Positions 52,468-61,481 of a stretch of 64,000 nt of DNA are shown piece by piece (position 1 is the stretch's first letter; each line of letters begins with the position of its first letter). The DNA is from Gammaproteobacteria bacterium. Its GTDB lineage: Bacteria; Pseudomonadota; Gammaproteobacteria; Steroidobacterales; Steroidobacteraceae. Both the position numbers and the translations under genes were made by a program. The DNA lies in assembly GCA_028293725.1 (NCBI GenBank), contig JAQGOE010000029.1, positions 62,001 through 126,000 on the forward strand. The letters run 5' to 3'. Below the pieces are notes generated by a model. That model ran no database searches and had not been told where the DNA came from. It saw only the letters and a program-made list of their open reading frames with translations.

Positions 52468-53826
52468 TCACCCGGCGGTAACGGCGCTGCTCTGGCCGAC
52501 CGCCGGGCGCGAGCGGATGATCAAGGCGGAGCTGGCCAGCCACGCCAGCGCCACATACGGCCACAGGTTGTTCGGATATTCCGGGATCGGGTACAGGTTG
52601 CGATACAGTACCCACAACAACAGGACTGGGCCGCACAGGCACAGCATCGCCCACCAAGGTCGCCTGCCCCAGGTTTCCACCGCCTCCGCCGCGCCGACCC
52701 CGATGTAGATCAGGATGAGGGCGAGCACTCCGATAGTGCTAGTCGCGCTGTAGAAGCCCGCAGCGCCCGCGAACGGCGCCCACAGCACGAATGGCACGAT
52801 GATCATGATCGCCGCCACCGAAACGGCTGCGCACGGCTGACGATGCACCGGATGCACCTCGCCGAGCGCGGGTGACAGTCCGGCACGGCCTAACGCAAAC
52901 AGGATTCGGCCTGCGGCCGCGAGTCCGCCGATCACGCCGGAGAAACAACTCACGGCCGCCGCCAGATCGAGCGCAATCGCCAGCCGGGGCGAGGCGTAAC
53001 GCAGCGCGAGGTCGTTGAGTGGCGTGCTGGCTTTGGCCAGATCGTGAATGCCGCGCGGCCCGAACCCCACCACCTCGCAATACGCGACGAACGCAAAGAA
53101 CAGGCCGGAAAAAATGAGCGTGCCGAACAAGGCGATGGGAATGTTCCGGCGCGGCTGGTGTGTCTCCTCGCCGAGGCAGGCGGCGCCTTCGAATCCCGCG
53201 AAGCAGAGGAAGCTGAAGACCATTCCGAAGCCCAGTCCCGTCCAACCGCCGAACTCCGTCGAGGGTTTCCAGGTGCTCAGCACCTCCTCGCTGGAGGGAT
53301 GGACCTGGCGGAGGATGTCGAAACACAGCACCGTGATGCCCACGATCGCCGCCGCTTCCAGGATCAACATCAACCGGCCCGCCACGCGCATATCGCGATA
53401 GGTGAGCCACCAGGCGATGAGCATGCTGGCGCAGCCGATGAATATCCATAACGGGCCGGTAGCGATGCCTGCAGTCTGCAGCACAGCGCAACCAAAGCTG
53501 CCCACCAGCGCGGCAAATCCGGTCGCAAACCCGACATAGGTCAGCAGCATCGTCCATCCTGCGGCGAAGCCTATTCGGTTGCCGAAGGTCTGGGCGATAT
53601 AGGCATAAGCGGATCCCGCGTGGGCGACACGGCGGCTGAAGGCCATGAACGACAGGGCAATCAGTCCCATGGCGACCATCCCGATGGCGAAGGTGAGCGG
53701 CGCCGCGGGACCGGTTGCCTGCACCACCAGGGTGATGTTGAAAGCTGCCGTGACCGTCGGAGAAATCACCGACAGCGACAGGCCGAGGGCCTCAGGAAGA
53801 CTCAGGCGCGAGACCAGACTTGCCAT
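52468..53826 (-). CDS. APC-superfamily amino acid/amine permease
   Basis: The 452-residue protein has about twelve hydrophobic helices. The N-terminal APC signature LPEALGLSLSVISPTVTAAF and the following region ATGPAAPLTFAIGMVAMGLI, FSRRVAHAGSAYAYIAQTFG are typical, and FSFLCFAGFEGAACLGEETH with QPRRNIPIAL marks TM6 and its loop. It imports an amino acid or amine across the inner membrane. It is the last gene of the glutamine-synthetase-like operon, 93 bases behind the cysteine hydrolase. Substrate specificity cannot be read from the sequence. Confidence 0.9.
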   Translation of the reverse strand: MASLVSRLSLPEALGLSLSVISPTVTAAFNITLVVQATGPAAPLTFAIGMVAMGLIALSFMAFSRRVAHAGSAYAYIAQTFGNRIGFAAGWTMLLTYVGFATGFAALVGSFGCAVLQTAGIATGPLWIFIGCASMLIAWWLTYRDMRVAGRLMLILEAAAIVGITVLCFDILRQVHPSSEEVLSTWKPSTEFGGWTGLGFGMVFSFLCFAGFEGAACLGEETHQPRRNIPIALFGTLIFSGLFFAFVAYCEVVGFGPRGIHDLAKASTPLNDLALRYASPRLAIALDLAAAVSCFSGVIGGLAAAGRILFALGRAGLSPALGEVHPVHRQPCAAVSVAAIMIIVPFVLWAPFAGAAGFYSATSTIGVLALILIYIGVGAAEAVETWGRRPWWAMLCLCGPVLLLWVLYRNLYPIPEYPNNLWPYVALAWLASSALIIRSRPAVGQSSAVTAG

Positions 53827-53919
53827 GGGTATCTCGACGAGCCGACGGTGTCCGAACCAACTTGCGGCTATCTCATCACATCATTGCGCGCCCGGTCCAT
53901 GTCGATCGCTACCCTGCAC

Positions 53920-54588
53920 TCATGTTGTGCGGGCCGCTCCATAATGGCGCGCGATCTCGTCGAGTAACTGCTGTGTCGTACGTTGCCGGCAATAGCCGCT
54001 GTTGTTACGTAGTGAGGATTCGTGCCGTTCCGCCGACAACGTCACGCACGCATCGGTCGGCACCGTGACCAGGTAACCCAAGTCGCAAGCATCGCGCACT
54101 GCCGAGTCGACGCACTGATCCGTCAAGCACCCGGCGATGATGAGGTAGCGGGTGCCGAGGTTGCGCAGCACGTAATCGATGTTGGTGGAGATGAAGACCG
54201 ACGAAGAGGTCTTGGGGAAGACGATCTCGTCCGGGTCGGGCGTAAGCTCCTCTACCATGCGTGCATCCGGCGAGCCCTTCGGCACATTGAACCCGGAGAT
54301 CTTGTAGTCGAGCGATCGGTCGCGTCCGTCGGACGTCAGGCTTTCGATGAGCGTATAGGTCACTTCAATCCGTGCGCGGCGGCACGCCTGCCGCAGTAAC
54401 ACCATGTTTGGAAGAGCGGTCTCCCTCAACGTCCGGAAGAAGTATCCGTAGCGCAGTTCCTTTTCGGCGGCACTCAGCTCAGCGTATTCGCCGCCGTCCC
54501 AAGTGCAGTTGTAGTTTTGCGCATCCACCACCAGGAGCGCGGTGTGGGCAGGCTCGATCTCGACCTCTCGGCTGAGTAGCTGATTCAT
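53920..54588 (-). CDS. Cysteine hydrolase of the isochorismatase-like superfamily
   Basis: ATG at 54588 overlaps the stop of the amidohydrolase gene as ATGA. The 222-residue enzyme has the isochorismatase-like triad: Asp22 in ALLVVDAQNYNCT, Lys in DEIVFPKTSSSVFISTNID, and nucleophile Cys in AGCLTDQCVDSAVRDACDLG. This group includes N-carbamoylsarcosine amidase, nicotinamidase and ureidoacrylate hydrolase. The neighbours suggest amide or carbamoyl hydrolysis in an amino-acid derivative pathway. Translational coupling to the N-formylglutamate amidohydrolase gene points to a shared pathway. Confidence 0.87.
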   Translation of the reverse strand: MNQLLSREVEIEPAHTALLVVDAQNYNCTWDGGEYAELSAAEKELRYGYFFRTLRETALPNMVLLRQACRRARIEVTYTLIESLTSDGRDRSLDYKISGFNVPKGSPDARMVEELTPDPDEIVFPKTSSSVFISTNIDYVLRNLGTRYLIIAGCLTDQCVDSAVRDACDLGYLVTVPTDACVTLSAERHESSLRNNSGYCRQRTTQQLLDEIARHYGAARTT

Positions 54589-55385
54589 GAGTCCGTTCCA
54601 CGGTGCAGGTCCAGGAAGGCCCGTTCGGCAGCGCGTAAAGCGGTGGCAATCCGTGTCGCCCACTCGCGTTGTCCCGCCTCCTCCAGAAGAAGATCCTGCC
54701 GGATCTCGATCTCCACGTGGGGTAGGTCGCGCGCTTCGCCGTGATTCGGGATCGAGTAGTCGGTTTCGTCGCTCACAAAATACGGTTGGTTGTCCGCGAT
54801 ATGGAGGTGGCTCTCGCGCCGGAGCATGTCCAGCAGCAAACCGGCGAAGCGGCGGTCGCGGTTGTAGAGCACGGCGGCGTGCATCTCGCGTCGGACGCCC
54901 TTGTATATGTCGGTCATGCTGTGCTGTGACACCAGGATCGTGGGGCGTCCCGCCGCTTTCCGCTTGTTGATGAGGGCTGCAATCCGGTCATGGTAGGGGT
55001 CGAAGATCGCGACCCGGCGGGCCAGCCGCTGCGCCTCGCTCAACTCGATGTTGCCCGGAATCTCGGTCGACTCGCTCATCGTCGGAATGGAGGTCGCCAC
55101 CTTGGGGTCGCGATTGCAGTCGATCACCAGCCGCGAGTAGTTCTGCGCCACCATCGGGGCATCCAGAGCCTCCGACACGTGGCGGGCCACCGCCAGCGCG
55201 CCGATGTCCCACGCGATGTGCCTCTGCAACTCCGATTGGGGTACCCCGAGGTCAAACAAGCTTCGCGGGATGCGTGCGCTGGCATGGTCGACCACAATGA
55301 CAAAGTTCGATCGTCCGTGGCTCCGCGCTTCGCTAAAAGCGGGCGGCTCGTCCGCGGCGATCAATGCCTCAAAAGACTTCTGCAT
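54585..55385 (-). CDS. N-formylglutamate amidohydrolase family protein
   Basis: ATG at 55385 with GTGAGG upstream is preferred over 55403; it overlaps the end of the ligase gene by 17 bases. The 266-residue protein has the family motifs NFVIVVDHASARIPRSLFDL, HIAWDIGALAVARHVSEALD, YSRLVIDCNRDP, FDPYHDRIAALI and PTILVSQHSMTD. These carry the His and Asp residues that bind zinc. The enzyme class removes formyl groups from N-formylglutamate-like amides. It lies between a glutamine-synthetase-like ligase and a cysteine hydrolase, so a glutamyl- or formyl-amide intermediate is likely. Confidence 0.88.
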   Translation of the reverse strand: MQKSFEALIAADEPPAFSEARSHGRSNFVIVVDHASARIPRSLFDLGVPQSELQRHIAWDIGALAVARHVSEALDAPMVAQNYSRLVIDCNRDPKVATSIPTMSESTEIPGNIELSEAQRLARRVAIFDPYHDRIAALINKRKAAGRPTILVSQHSMTDIYKGVRREMHAAVLYNRDRRFAGLLLDMLRRESHLHIADNQPYFVSDETDYSIPNHGEARDLPHVEIEIRQDLLLEEAGQREWATRIATALRAAERAFLDLHRGTDS

Positions 55386-56631
55386 AACGACGACAGACCT
55401 CACTTTCGCTCAGATCGCGCAGACACTGCGCTTCGGCGGTCTTGAACAACAGGTAGCCCGACAACAGTTCCGGCCCCAACCATTCCGCGGCGGCTTCGCT
55501 GCCTTCGAGCGCGCCCAGCGCCGCCTCGAGGCTGGTGGGCAGCGCCGCTGCGGTGTCCGCATCGATCGCGCGAGCGTGCCTGATTCCGTCCAGCCCGGCC
55601 TGAATCAACACAGCCAGCGCGAGATAGGGGTTGGCAGTCGCGTCCGCGACGCGATATTCCAAGTTGCATTGCTTCGCGTGTTGGGTCGGATCATCACCGA
55701 GAAGCGGCGCGATGCGCACTGCGGCGCCGCGGTCGAGAGGGCCGGCGTCGGCCTTCACCGGGGCCCAGCGATTCGGGCGCAGGCGGTAGTACGATGCGAC
55801 CGATGCCGCCGTCACCGCGCATAGCGCGGGCATGTGATGCAGGATGCCCGCGATGAAGTGGGTTCCGAGAGCAGACACCCGCCACGGGCGGCTCGCGTCG
55901 TACAGCACCGGCTGGCCGTTGCGATCGAGGAAGCTGAAGTGGATATGAGTGCCGCTGCCGACGCCGTTTGGATCGTGGATCGGTGCGAAACTGACACGGT
56001 GGCCCAGGCGGAAAGCCACTGCTTGCGCAAGCTCGCGCGTGATCACCGCTTCGTCCGCGGCGCGCAAGCCCAGCACCGGCCCGGTGGTCACCTCGAACTG
56101 TTGTGGTCCATACTCTGCAAGAAAGGAGTCGGGAATGATCCCGGCCTCGCGCAGGGCTGACAGCAGCCGACCACCGAAAACACCCTGGCGCCGGTAGGCA
56201 TCGAGCTCGTAGGGCTGCGGCGGATGTGCCGCGACCCCGCTATAGGTGAGCTCCTGCTCGAATGTCGCGAGCAACCGTAGACCGGTCTCGCGCTCGAGTC
56301 TGTCGAGCGCGCGCCGCAATACCTGGCGCGGACAGAACTCCCACGGCGCGCCTTCGAGAGTGCGCAGATCGCCGAGAAAGAAATACTCTACGGTGCCATC
56401 CTCGAAGGGCACAAATACCCGGGTGGTCGGATCGGGCATGAGGGCCACTTCGCCGCGCGTGCCGAACGGGGTTACGTGGATAGGACCAAACGAGGACAAG
56501 AATAGATTCGTCGGGGCCAGGCCGACGCCGCGCTGCAATCTCGACTGCAGATCCGCAGCGGGGAAGCTCTTGCCGCGAAAATGCGCGGAAAGATCGCTCG
56601 TGCCCACGAAAACAATCGGCTCGCGTTCCAT
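55369..56631 (-). CDS. Glutamine synthetase-like ligase (gamma-glutamylamine synthetase type)
   Basis: ATG at 56631 is chosen over GTG at 56634. The 420-residue protein has a short beta-grasp N-terminal domain (FFLGDLRTLEGAPWEFCPRQ) and the glutamine synthetase catalytic barrel: EQELTYSG, YGPQQFEVTTGP, FAPIHDPNGVGSGTHIHFSF, RLRPNRWAPV and CNLEYRVADATANPYLALAV. True GlnA enzymes are about 470 residues with an adenylylation loop; none is seen, and the shape matches PuuA/IpuC-type ligases that join glutamate to amines. It is the first gene of the operon, divergent from the PLP enzyme 62 bases away, and probably activates the incoming amine. Confidence 0.87.
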   Translation of the reverse strand: MEREPIVFVGTSDLSAHFRGKSFPAADLQSRLQRGVGLAPTNLFLSSFGPIHVTPFGTRGEVALMPDPTTRVFVPFEDGTVEYFFLGDLRTLEGAPWEFCPRQVLRRALDRLERETGLRLLATFEQELTYSGVAAHPPQPYELDAYRRQGVFGGRLLSALREAGIIPDSFLAEYGPQQFEVTTGPVLGLRAADEAVITRELAQAVAFRLGHRVSFAPIHDPNGVGSGTHIHFSFLDRNGQPVLYDASRPWRVSALGTHFIAGILHHMPALCAVTAASVASYYRLRPNRWAPVKADAGPLDRGAAVRIAPLLGDDPTQHAKQCNLEYRVADATANPYLALAVLIQAGLDGIRHARAIDADTAAALPTSLEAALGALEGSEAAAEWLGPELLSGYLLFKTAEAQCLRDLSESEVCRRYAEVF

Positions 56632-56693
56632 CACTGCAGCGTAACATCATGAGTAGCGCTGAAACAGCGGCACGCGCCGCTAGGAGAAGTCCG

Positions 56694-57881
56694 ATGACCG
56701 CAGGGTTACCGAGCAGGTCCACCATCGCCGTATGGGGCGGCGAAACCGATCACGAACCCTACGAGCGCGCCACCCAGGTACCGGTGGTTCACAGCGTATC
56801 TTTCGGTTACCAGGACGTAGACACGTGGCAGGCGGTCGCGCTCGGGCGCGAGCCTGGACATATCTACTCGCGCAACACCAACCCGACGGTGCGCGCGTTT
56901 GAAGAGAAGGTCCGCGACCTGGAAGCGGCAGAGGCGGCAACGAGCTTCTCCACCGGAATGGCCGCGATCAGCGGCACGTTGTTCGCGCTTTTGCGGCCGG
57001 GTGATCGGGTGGTCTCGATCCGCGACAGCTACGGCGGCACGAACAAACTGTTCACCGGGTTCCTACCGTCTTTCGGTATCGAGGCGCGCCTGTGCACCAC
57101 AACCGACTTCGAGGAGATCGAAGCCGAGGTCGCACGAGGATGCAAGGTCCTATACCTGGAGACTCCGACCAATCCAACGGTCAAGATCGTGGATATCGAG
57201 CGATTGGCGCGTGCTGCCCATGCTGTGGGCGCTTTGGTGGTGGTGGATAACACGTTCGCCACTCCAATCAACCAGAACCCGCTCCAATTGGGTGCAGACC
57301 TGGTGCTTCACAGTGCAACCAAGTATCTCGGCGGACACGCGGATGCTCTTGGCGGCGCCGCGTGCGGCAGTGAGGCCTTGATCCGGACTCTCTACCATTT
57401 CCGTGAGATCAACGGTGCCTCGCTCGCGCCCATGGATGCTTATCATCTGCTGCGTGGAATGAAAACGCTGGCCTTGCGTGTTGAAAGACAGAACCAGAGT
57501 GCGTTGACCATCGCGCGTTGGTTGACGGAGCAGCGCGTCGTGGAGCGCGTCAACTACCCCGGTTTGGAAACCCACCTTCATCACGATGTGGCGAAGCGGC
57601 AGATGCGCGGCTTCGGCGGGATGCTCAGCTTCAGCGTTCGCGGCGGATTCGAGGCAATCAAACAGGTGCTGCCGCGGCTACGCTACGCACACCGGGCCGC
57701 CAACCTGGGATGTGTCGAAACGGTTGTCGGCCCGCCGGCCGTGACCAGCCATGTTGAATGTACGGCCGCGGAGCGCGCCGCCGCGGGCATACCGGAGGGT
57801 TTGATCCGTTACTCCACGGGCATCGAGGACGTCGCGGATCTCATCGCGGATCTCAGGAACGCACTCGCCGTTTTGCCCTAA
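56694..57881 (+). CDS. Cystathionine gamma-synthase/lyase family PLP enzyme
   Basis: ATG at 56694 follows AGGAGAAG; a frame start at 56649 has no ribosome site. The 395-residue protein has family motifs: YSRNTNPTVRAFEEKVRDLE, SFSTGMAAISGTLFALLRPG, SIRDSYGGTNKLFTGFL, LYLETPTNPTVKIVDIE, VVDNTFATPINQNPLQLGAD, and the PLP lysine in VLHSATKYLGGHADALGG. The active-site YGGT lacks the Cys that marks methionine gamma-lyase (YGCT), so gamma-synthase or cystathionine-type chemistry is more likely than methanethiol release. It is divergent from the ligase operon and probably handles a sulfur or hydroxy amino acid. Confidence 0.88.
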   Translation: MTAGLPSRSTIAVWGGETDHEPYERATQVPVVHSVSFGYQDVDTWQAVALGREPGHIYSRNTNPTVRAFEEKVRDLEAAEAATSFSTGMAAISGTLFALLRPGDRVVSIRDSYGGTNKLFTGFLPSFGIEARLCTTTDFEEIEAEVARGCKVLYLETPTNPTVKIVDIERLARAAHAVGALVVVDNTFATPINQNPLQLGADLVLHSATKYLGGHADALGGAACGSEALIRTLYHFREINGASLAPMDAYHLLRGMKTLALRVERQNQSALTIARWLTEQRVVERVNYPGLETHLHHDVAKRQMRGFGGMLSFSVRGGFEAIKQVLPRLRYAHRAANLGCVETVVGPPAVTSHVECTAAERAAAGIPEGLIRYSTGIEDVADLIADLRNALAVLP

Positions 57882-57939
57882 CTCGTTGATTCACCTGGAC
57901 GCTCGAGTCGATTGCGCCGGCATATTGCACTTCGTAACT

Positions 57940-57953
57940 TGGTAGCGCTATCA
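57940..57953. promoter_or_regulatory. LacI-type operator resembling the Xanthomonas XylR box
   Basis: TGGTAGCGCTATCA is a 14-base palindrome with one mismatch (TGGTAGC versus TGATAGC). It differs at one position from the XylR box TGGTAGCGCTAACA of Xanthomonas. It lies about 90 bases before the TonB receptor start at 58044. It is not related to the GCAAACGTTTGC sites, so a different regulator, encoded elsewhere, is implied. Confidence 0.6.
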
Positions 57954-58043
57954 TAAATGGAACCTGAAGGGGCGCAGACCCCCCGGGGTTCTGGGGGAAC
58001 GACGCAATAGAGCTTCCGAGTGATCCAATGGAGGGGGGATGTC

Positions 58044-61000
58044 ATGCGAGAAATGTCTCGTGCGTGTGGCTATGTAGGTCTAATCGGCGCCTGTCTCGGC
58101 GCCGCGTCGGCGGTCCACGGTCAGCAAGCGCAGTCACCGGCAGACAACGGGCCGCGGCTCTCGAGCGCGGGGCCGAACGCCCCTGCGGATCTGCAGGAAG
58201 TTATCGTTACCGGATATCGCAAGAGCCTGACGGAGTCCACCGAGGCAAAGCGTGAAGCGGTCGGCTTCATCGACCAGGTGAACGCCGAAGACATCGGCAA
58301 ATTCCCCGACACGAACATCGCCGAGTCCTTCAACCGCATCCCGGGTATCACGATCTCGCGCGACATCGACGGCGAGGGAACGGATATCTCGATTCGCGGC
58401 CTGGGCACGAACTTCACCAAGGTCTTGCTGAACGGTGCACCGGTCGCGGTCGCCTCCACAGGCACTACGGACTCCCAGAATACCAACCGCGAAGTGGACT
58501 TGGACCTGTTCCCGACCGAACTGTTCACCCAACTCACCGTCAAGAAGACTTCCTCGGCCGACATGATCGAAGGCGGCGCGGCCGGCACCGTTGACATGCG
58601 AAGCGCCCGCCCCTTCGACAACCCGGGTGCGCACCTGACGTACACCGCCACCGGTACGAAGAATCAAGGCGCTCCGAACGCGGGTGAGCGTGGCGCCGTC
58701 ATTGCGAGCGACACGTGGGATAACGGCTTCGGCGCTCTCGTCGGCGTTGCAGCTGTGGCTAACAGAATCAACGTGACGGGGTTCGAGACGATCGGCTGGA
58801 CGAACGCGAACCTGACCGCGGCGCAGTGCGGTGCGGGCAATACGTGCAACCAAACAGGCGGCGGGAACTGGACGATCCCCGCAACAGTGCCAGCCGGAGC
58901 CGGCAACGGACTGGTGACCGGCACACCGATCGACAATGCCTTCCTACTCGCCCACAACCCCGGGCTGACTACCCAGCAGATTGACAACGCGTTGCTTCCG
59001 CGGCTCGGTCGCAGCGCGGACGAGTTTGGCTCTCGTGACCGTGACAATGCGATCATCAGCCTGGAATACCGCCCCAACGACAATCTGCATATCTACCTGG
59101 ACTCGATATACGGTCACAAGAAGAACAACGAGCAACGCGTCGACATGGACTGGGTCGTGCGCAATGGCGCAGCCATCCCCTTGAATATGACGGTCGACCG
59201 TGGCGACTGCAGCAACGGATGTGTCGCAACCGGGGGCACCTTCGCCAATTCGCAATTCTTCCTTGAGTACCGGCCGTACATCGAGACGGTAAACTTCTAC
59301 GGCGTCAACCCGGGCCTGACATGGCAGATCGCGGATGCCTTCAAGATGGACGTGCAGGCGAACAAGACCAACAGCACCTTCCATCGCGAGGTGCCCTCGG
59401 TGGATGTCACCACGCCGCTCGGCTCCGGCCTGACCGTCAACTACGCCAACACCGGCGCCCTCCCGGTGATCCAGAGCAACGTCGACCTGAACAATCCGGT
59501 CAACTTCGGCTGGAACGCAGGTTCCCGCGTCAACATACAGGACGAGAAGCGCGATACGGGTACCAAGGGTATCCGGACGAATTTCACCTGGGGCAAGGGC
59601 AAGGATGTCAATCTGCAATTCGGCGCGTCGTACGACGATATCCTGCGGCAGATCAGGGGGTACGACAACAGCCAGGCGTGGCAGAACGCGGTCTGCGGAA
59701 ACAACCCGAGCGTTTTCGTTCCGACACCGAACCTGCAGCCACCCTGCTCCGGCCAGGTGCAGCCGGGCATGCCGGGTTATCCCCCCTATCCGGCCTATCC
59801 CGGGTACGGAACGGGGTACACTGCGGGCCAGTCGACCGCGGTCACTTATCAAGGGTCCCTGGTCCCCACTGGCGCGGTCCCCTCTTACTTGAAGCCGGGT
59901 TCCGCGGGCTTTGCCGTCGTGAACTGGCCCGCGTTCGCGGGCGCTACGAACTACACTGGATTCCACAATTCCGAACCGACCAACACAGGTTCGAATACCG
60001 GCGCCAGCGCGGGCTTCGTCGAGGAAAAGGACACCGGCTTCTACGTCGAGCTCACAGGTAACACCCTACTGGGAGACAACCGCCTGCGCTATACAGGCGG
60101 AGTGCGCTACGTCCGGACTAACCAGACCATCGGCGGGTACGTCTCTATTCCAGACAACCGCAACCGTCCGAATCCGCCAACAGGAGAAAATCCCGCGGAT
60201 GGCGGCCTATATCCCAACGTCCTGAACTTCGTCTACACACACAACACGTACCACAACGTGCTTCCCTCGGCCGAGTTTGCTTATAACGTATCCGACAACG
60301 CCATCGTCAGATTGGCGGGCTCGAGAACCATGACGCGGCCCGATCCGAGCGCGATGCTTCCCGGGCTGAGCTTTGGCACGCCCTCCGCGGACGTTGGGAC
60401 GGTTGGCAACCCGGCTTTGAAGCCGTACCTGTCGGACAACTTCGATCTCGGGTTCGAGTACTACACCGGGCAGGAAGGCTATGTCGGTGCGGCGGTGTTC
60501 CGGAAGCGGGTCACCGGCTTCACCGCGAACGGCAACACCACCGTGCCCTTTAACGCCCTCGCTGTGTATGGCGTGACTTATGCGACGTTGTCTCCCACAC
60601 AGCAGCAAGCGATCACGAGCCGCGGTGGTCCCGATGCCGCTACCGTTGTGTTGCAGGAGCAAGTCAATGCCAGCGGCGCGCTGACGATTAACGGCGTGGA
60701 GTTCAACTGGGTCCAGCCTCTGGATTTCCTGCTGGATCGCTTTGGCATCGACGGATTGGGCTTTACCGCCAACTACACCCTGGTCGATCAGGCGGGCACG
60801 GGAGCGGCTCCGGCAGTGGGATTGGGCATCGCTCCGCACACCTACAACATCACGGCCTACTACGAGCATGGCCCGTACATGGCGCGCATCTCCACTGTAT
60901 ATAACAAGGGATCGCAGATCTCCACCCCGAATCAGAATGGCATCACCAGCGCCGCGCTGTTCAGCGCTGACTACCGCCAGTGGGACTTCTCATCGAGCCT

Positions 61001-61166
61001 GGACCTGTCGCAGTTGTTCGGCTGGTCGCACCAGGTGCAGATCACCGCCGATGCGCTCAATCTGTTCGATGCGCGTCTGCGCACCTACTTCCAGTTCACG
61101 AACGCAACGTTCACTCAGTACAACCCCGGGCGTGAGATCCTGATTGGTGTTCGCGGGAAATTTTGA
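58044..61166 (+). CDS. Long TonB-dependent receptor (Xanthomonas/Caulobacter subtype)
   Basis: ATG at 58044 follows GGAGGGGGG; a start at 58020 would place that site within the gene. The 1,040-residue protein has a signal peptide ending VHGQ and a plug opening with DLQEVIVTGYRKSLTESTEA. The subtype blocks AVGFIDQVNAEDIGKFPDTN, IAESFNRIPGITISRDIDGE and ISIRGLGTNFTKVLLNG follow, and TVKKTSSADMIEGGAAGTVD leads into a long barrel ending EILIGVRGKF. Length and motifs match the Xanthomonas-Caulobacter receptor subtype often controlled by LacI regulators and used for oligosaccharides. The palindrome at 57940 fits that rule. The role in the neighbouring amine cluster is uncertain. Confidence 0.92.
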   Translation: MREMSRACGYVGLIGACLGAASAVHGQQAQSPADNGPRLSSAGPNAPADLQEVIVTGYRKSLTESTEAKREAVGFIDQVNAEDIGKFPDTNIAESFNRIPGITISRDIDGEGTDISIRGLGTNFTKVLLNGAPVAVASTGTTDSQNTNREVDLDLFPTELFTQLTVKKTSSADMIEGGAAGTVDMRSARPFDNPGAHLTYTATGTKNQGAPNAGERGAVIASDTWDNGFGALVGVAAVANRINVTGFETIGWTNANLTAAQCGAGNTCNQTGGGNWTIPATVPAGAGNGLVTGTPIDNAFLLAHNPGLTTQQIDNALLPRLGRSADEFGSRDRDNAIISLEYRPNDNLHIYLDSIYGHKKNNEQRVDMDWVVRNGAAIPLNMTVDRGDCSNGCVATGGTFANSQFFLEYRPYIETVNFYGVNPGLTWQIADAFKMDVQANKTNSTFHREVPSVDVTTPLGSGLTVNYANTGALPVIQSNVDLNNPVNFGWNAGSRVNIQDEKRDTGTKGIRTNFTWGKGKDVNLQFGASYDDILRQIRGYDNSQAWQNAVCGNNPSVFVPTPNLQPPCSGQVQPGMPGYPPYPAYPGYGTGYTAGQSTAVTYQGSLVPTGAVPSYLKPGSAGFAVVNWPAFAGATNYTGFHNSEPTNTGSNTGASAGFVEEKDTGFYVELTGNTLLGDNRLRYTGGVRYVRTNQTIGGYVSIPDNRNRPNPPTGENPADGGLYPNVLNFVYTHNTYHNVLPSAEFAYNVSDNAIVRLAGSRTMTRPDPSAMLPGLSFGTPSADVGTVGNPALKPYLSDNFDLGFEYYTGQEGYVGAAVFRKRVTGFTANGNTTVPFNALAVYGVTYATLSPTQQQAITSRGGPDAATVVLQEQVNASGALTINGVEFNWVQPLDFLLDRFGIDGLGFTANYTLVDQAGTGAAPAVGLGIAPHTYNITAYYEHGPYMARISTVYNKGSQISTPNQNGITSAALFSADYRQWDFSSSLDLSQLFGWSHQVQITADALNLFDARLRTYFQFTNATFTQYNPGREILIGVRGKF

Positions 61167-61481
61167 CACCGGTGTCTGCACTCGCATCATTTATTCCCCG
61201 AAAGGGGATTGAGGCTATTCGGGGTGGCCCCTACGATGCCCCCCGATGTCACATAGAGCTGACGACCTACGGCTGCAGCCGATCGGCGAGTGCAGTCATC
61301 CGACTGTAGCGCAGCTATTTGTCGACGGTGCAGTTCTGCCGGCGACCACCAGAAACGCCAGCTCGGCAGAAGCACACCGCACGTTGTCCTCTGGAGTACG
61401 GCCATCGCCTGCTACTACACTCGCGACCGCGGGTATTCCGCATCCAGCACGGCTAAACCGCATCAGAAAGCGAGATCCTCT
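61167..61481. other. Intergenic region between TonB receptor and flavin oxidoreductase
   Basis: About 315 bases without a supported gene; the open frame from 61290 is an extension with no ribosome site. CCCC GAAA GGGG (61196-61207), a short tetraloop hairpin 30 bases past the receptor stop, may help termination. Promoter elements for the oxidoreductase are not obvious. Confidence 0.4.

Noticed and set aside
56694..57881. Annotation of the PLP enzyme as methionine gamma-lyase
   Set aside because: The motif is YGGT rather than YGCT, so the Cys typical of methionine gamma-lyase is absent.
58944..59966. 340-codon antisense frame in the long TonB receptor
   Set aside because: Antisense by-product of GC-rich codon use, without start signals.
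61196..61207. CCCC-GAAA-GGGG hairpin as a terminator of the TonB receptor gene
   Set aside because: Only four to five pairs and no U tract; mentioned in the intergenic entry but too weak to list by itself.
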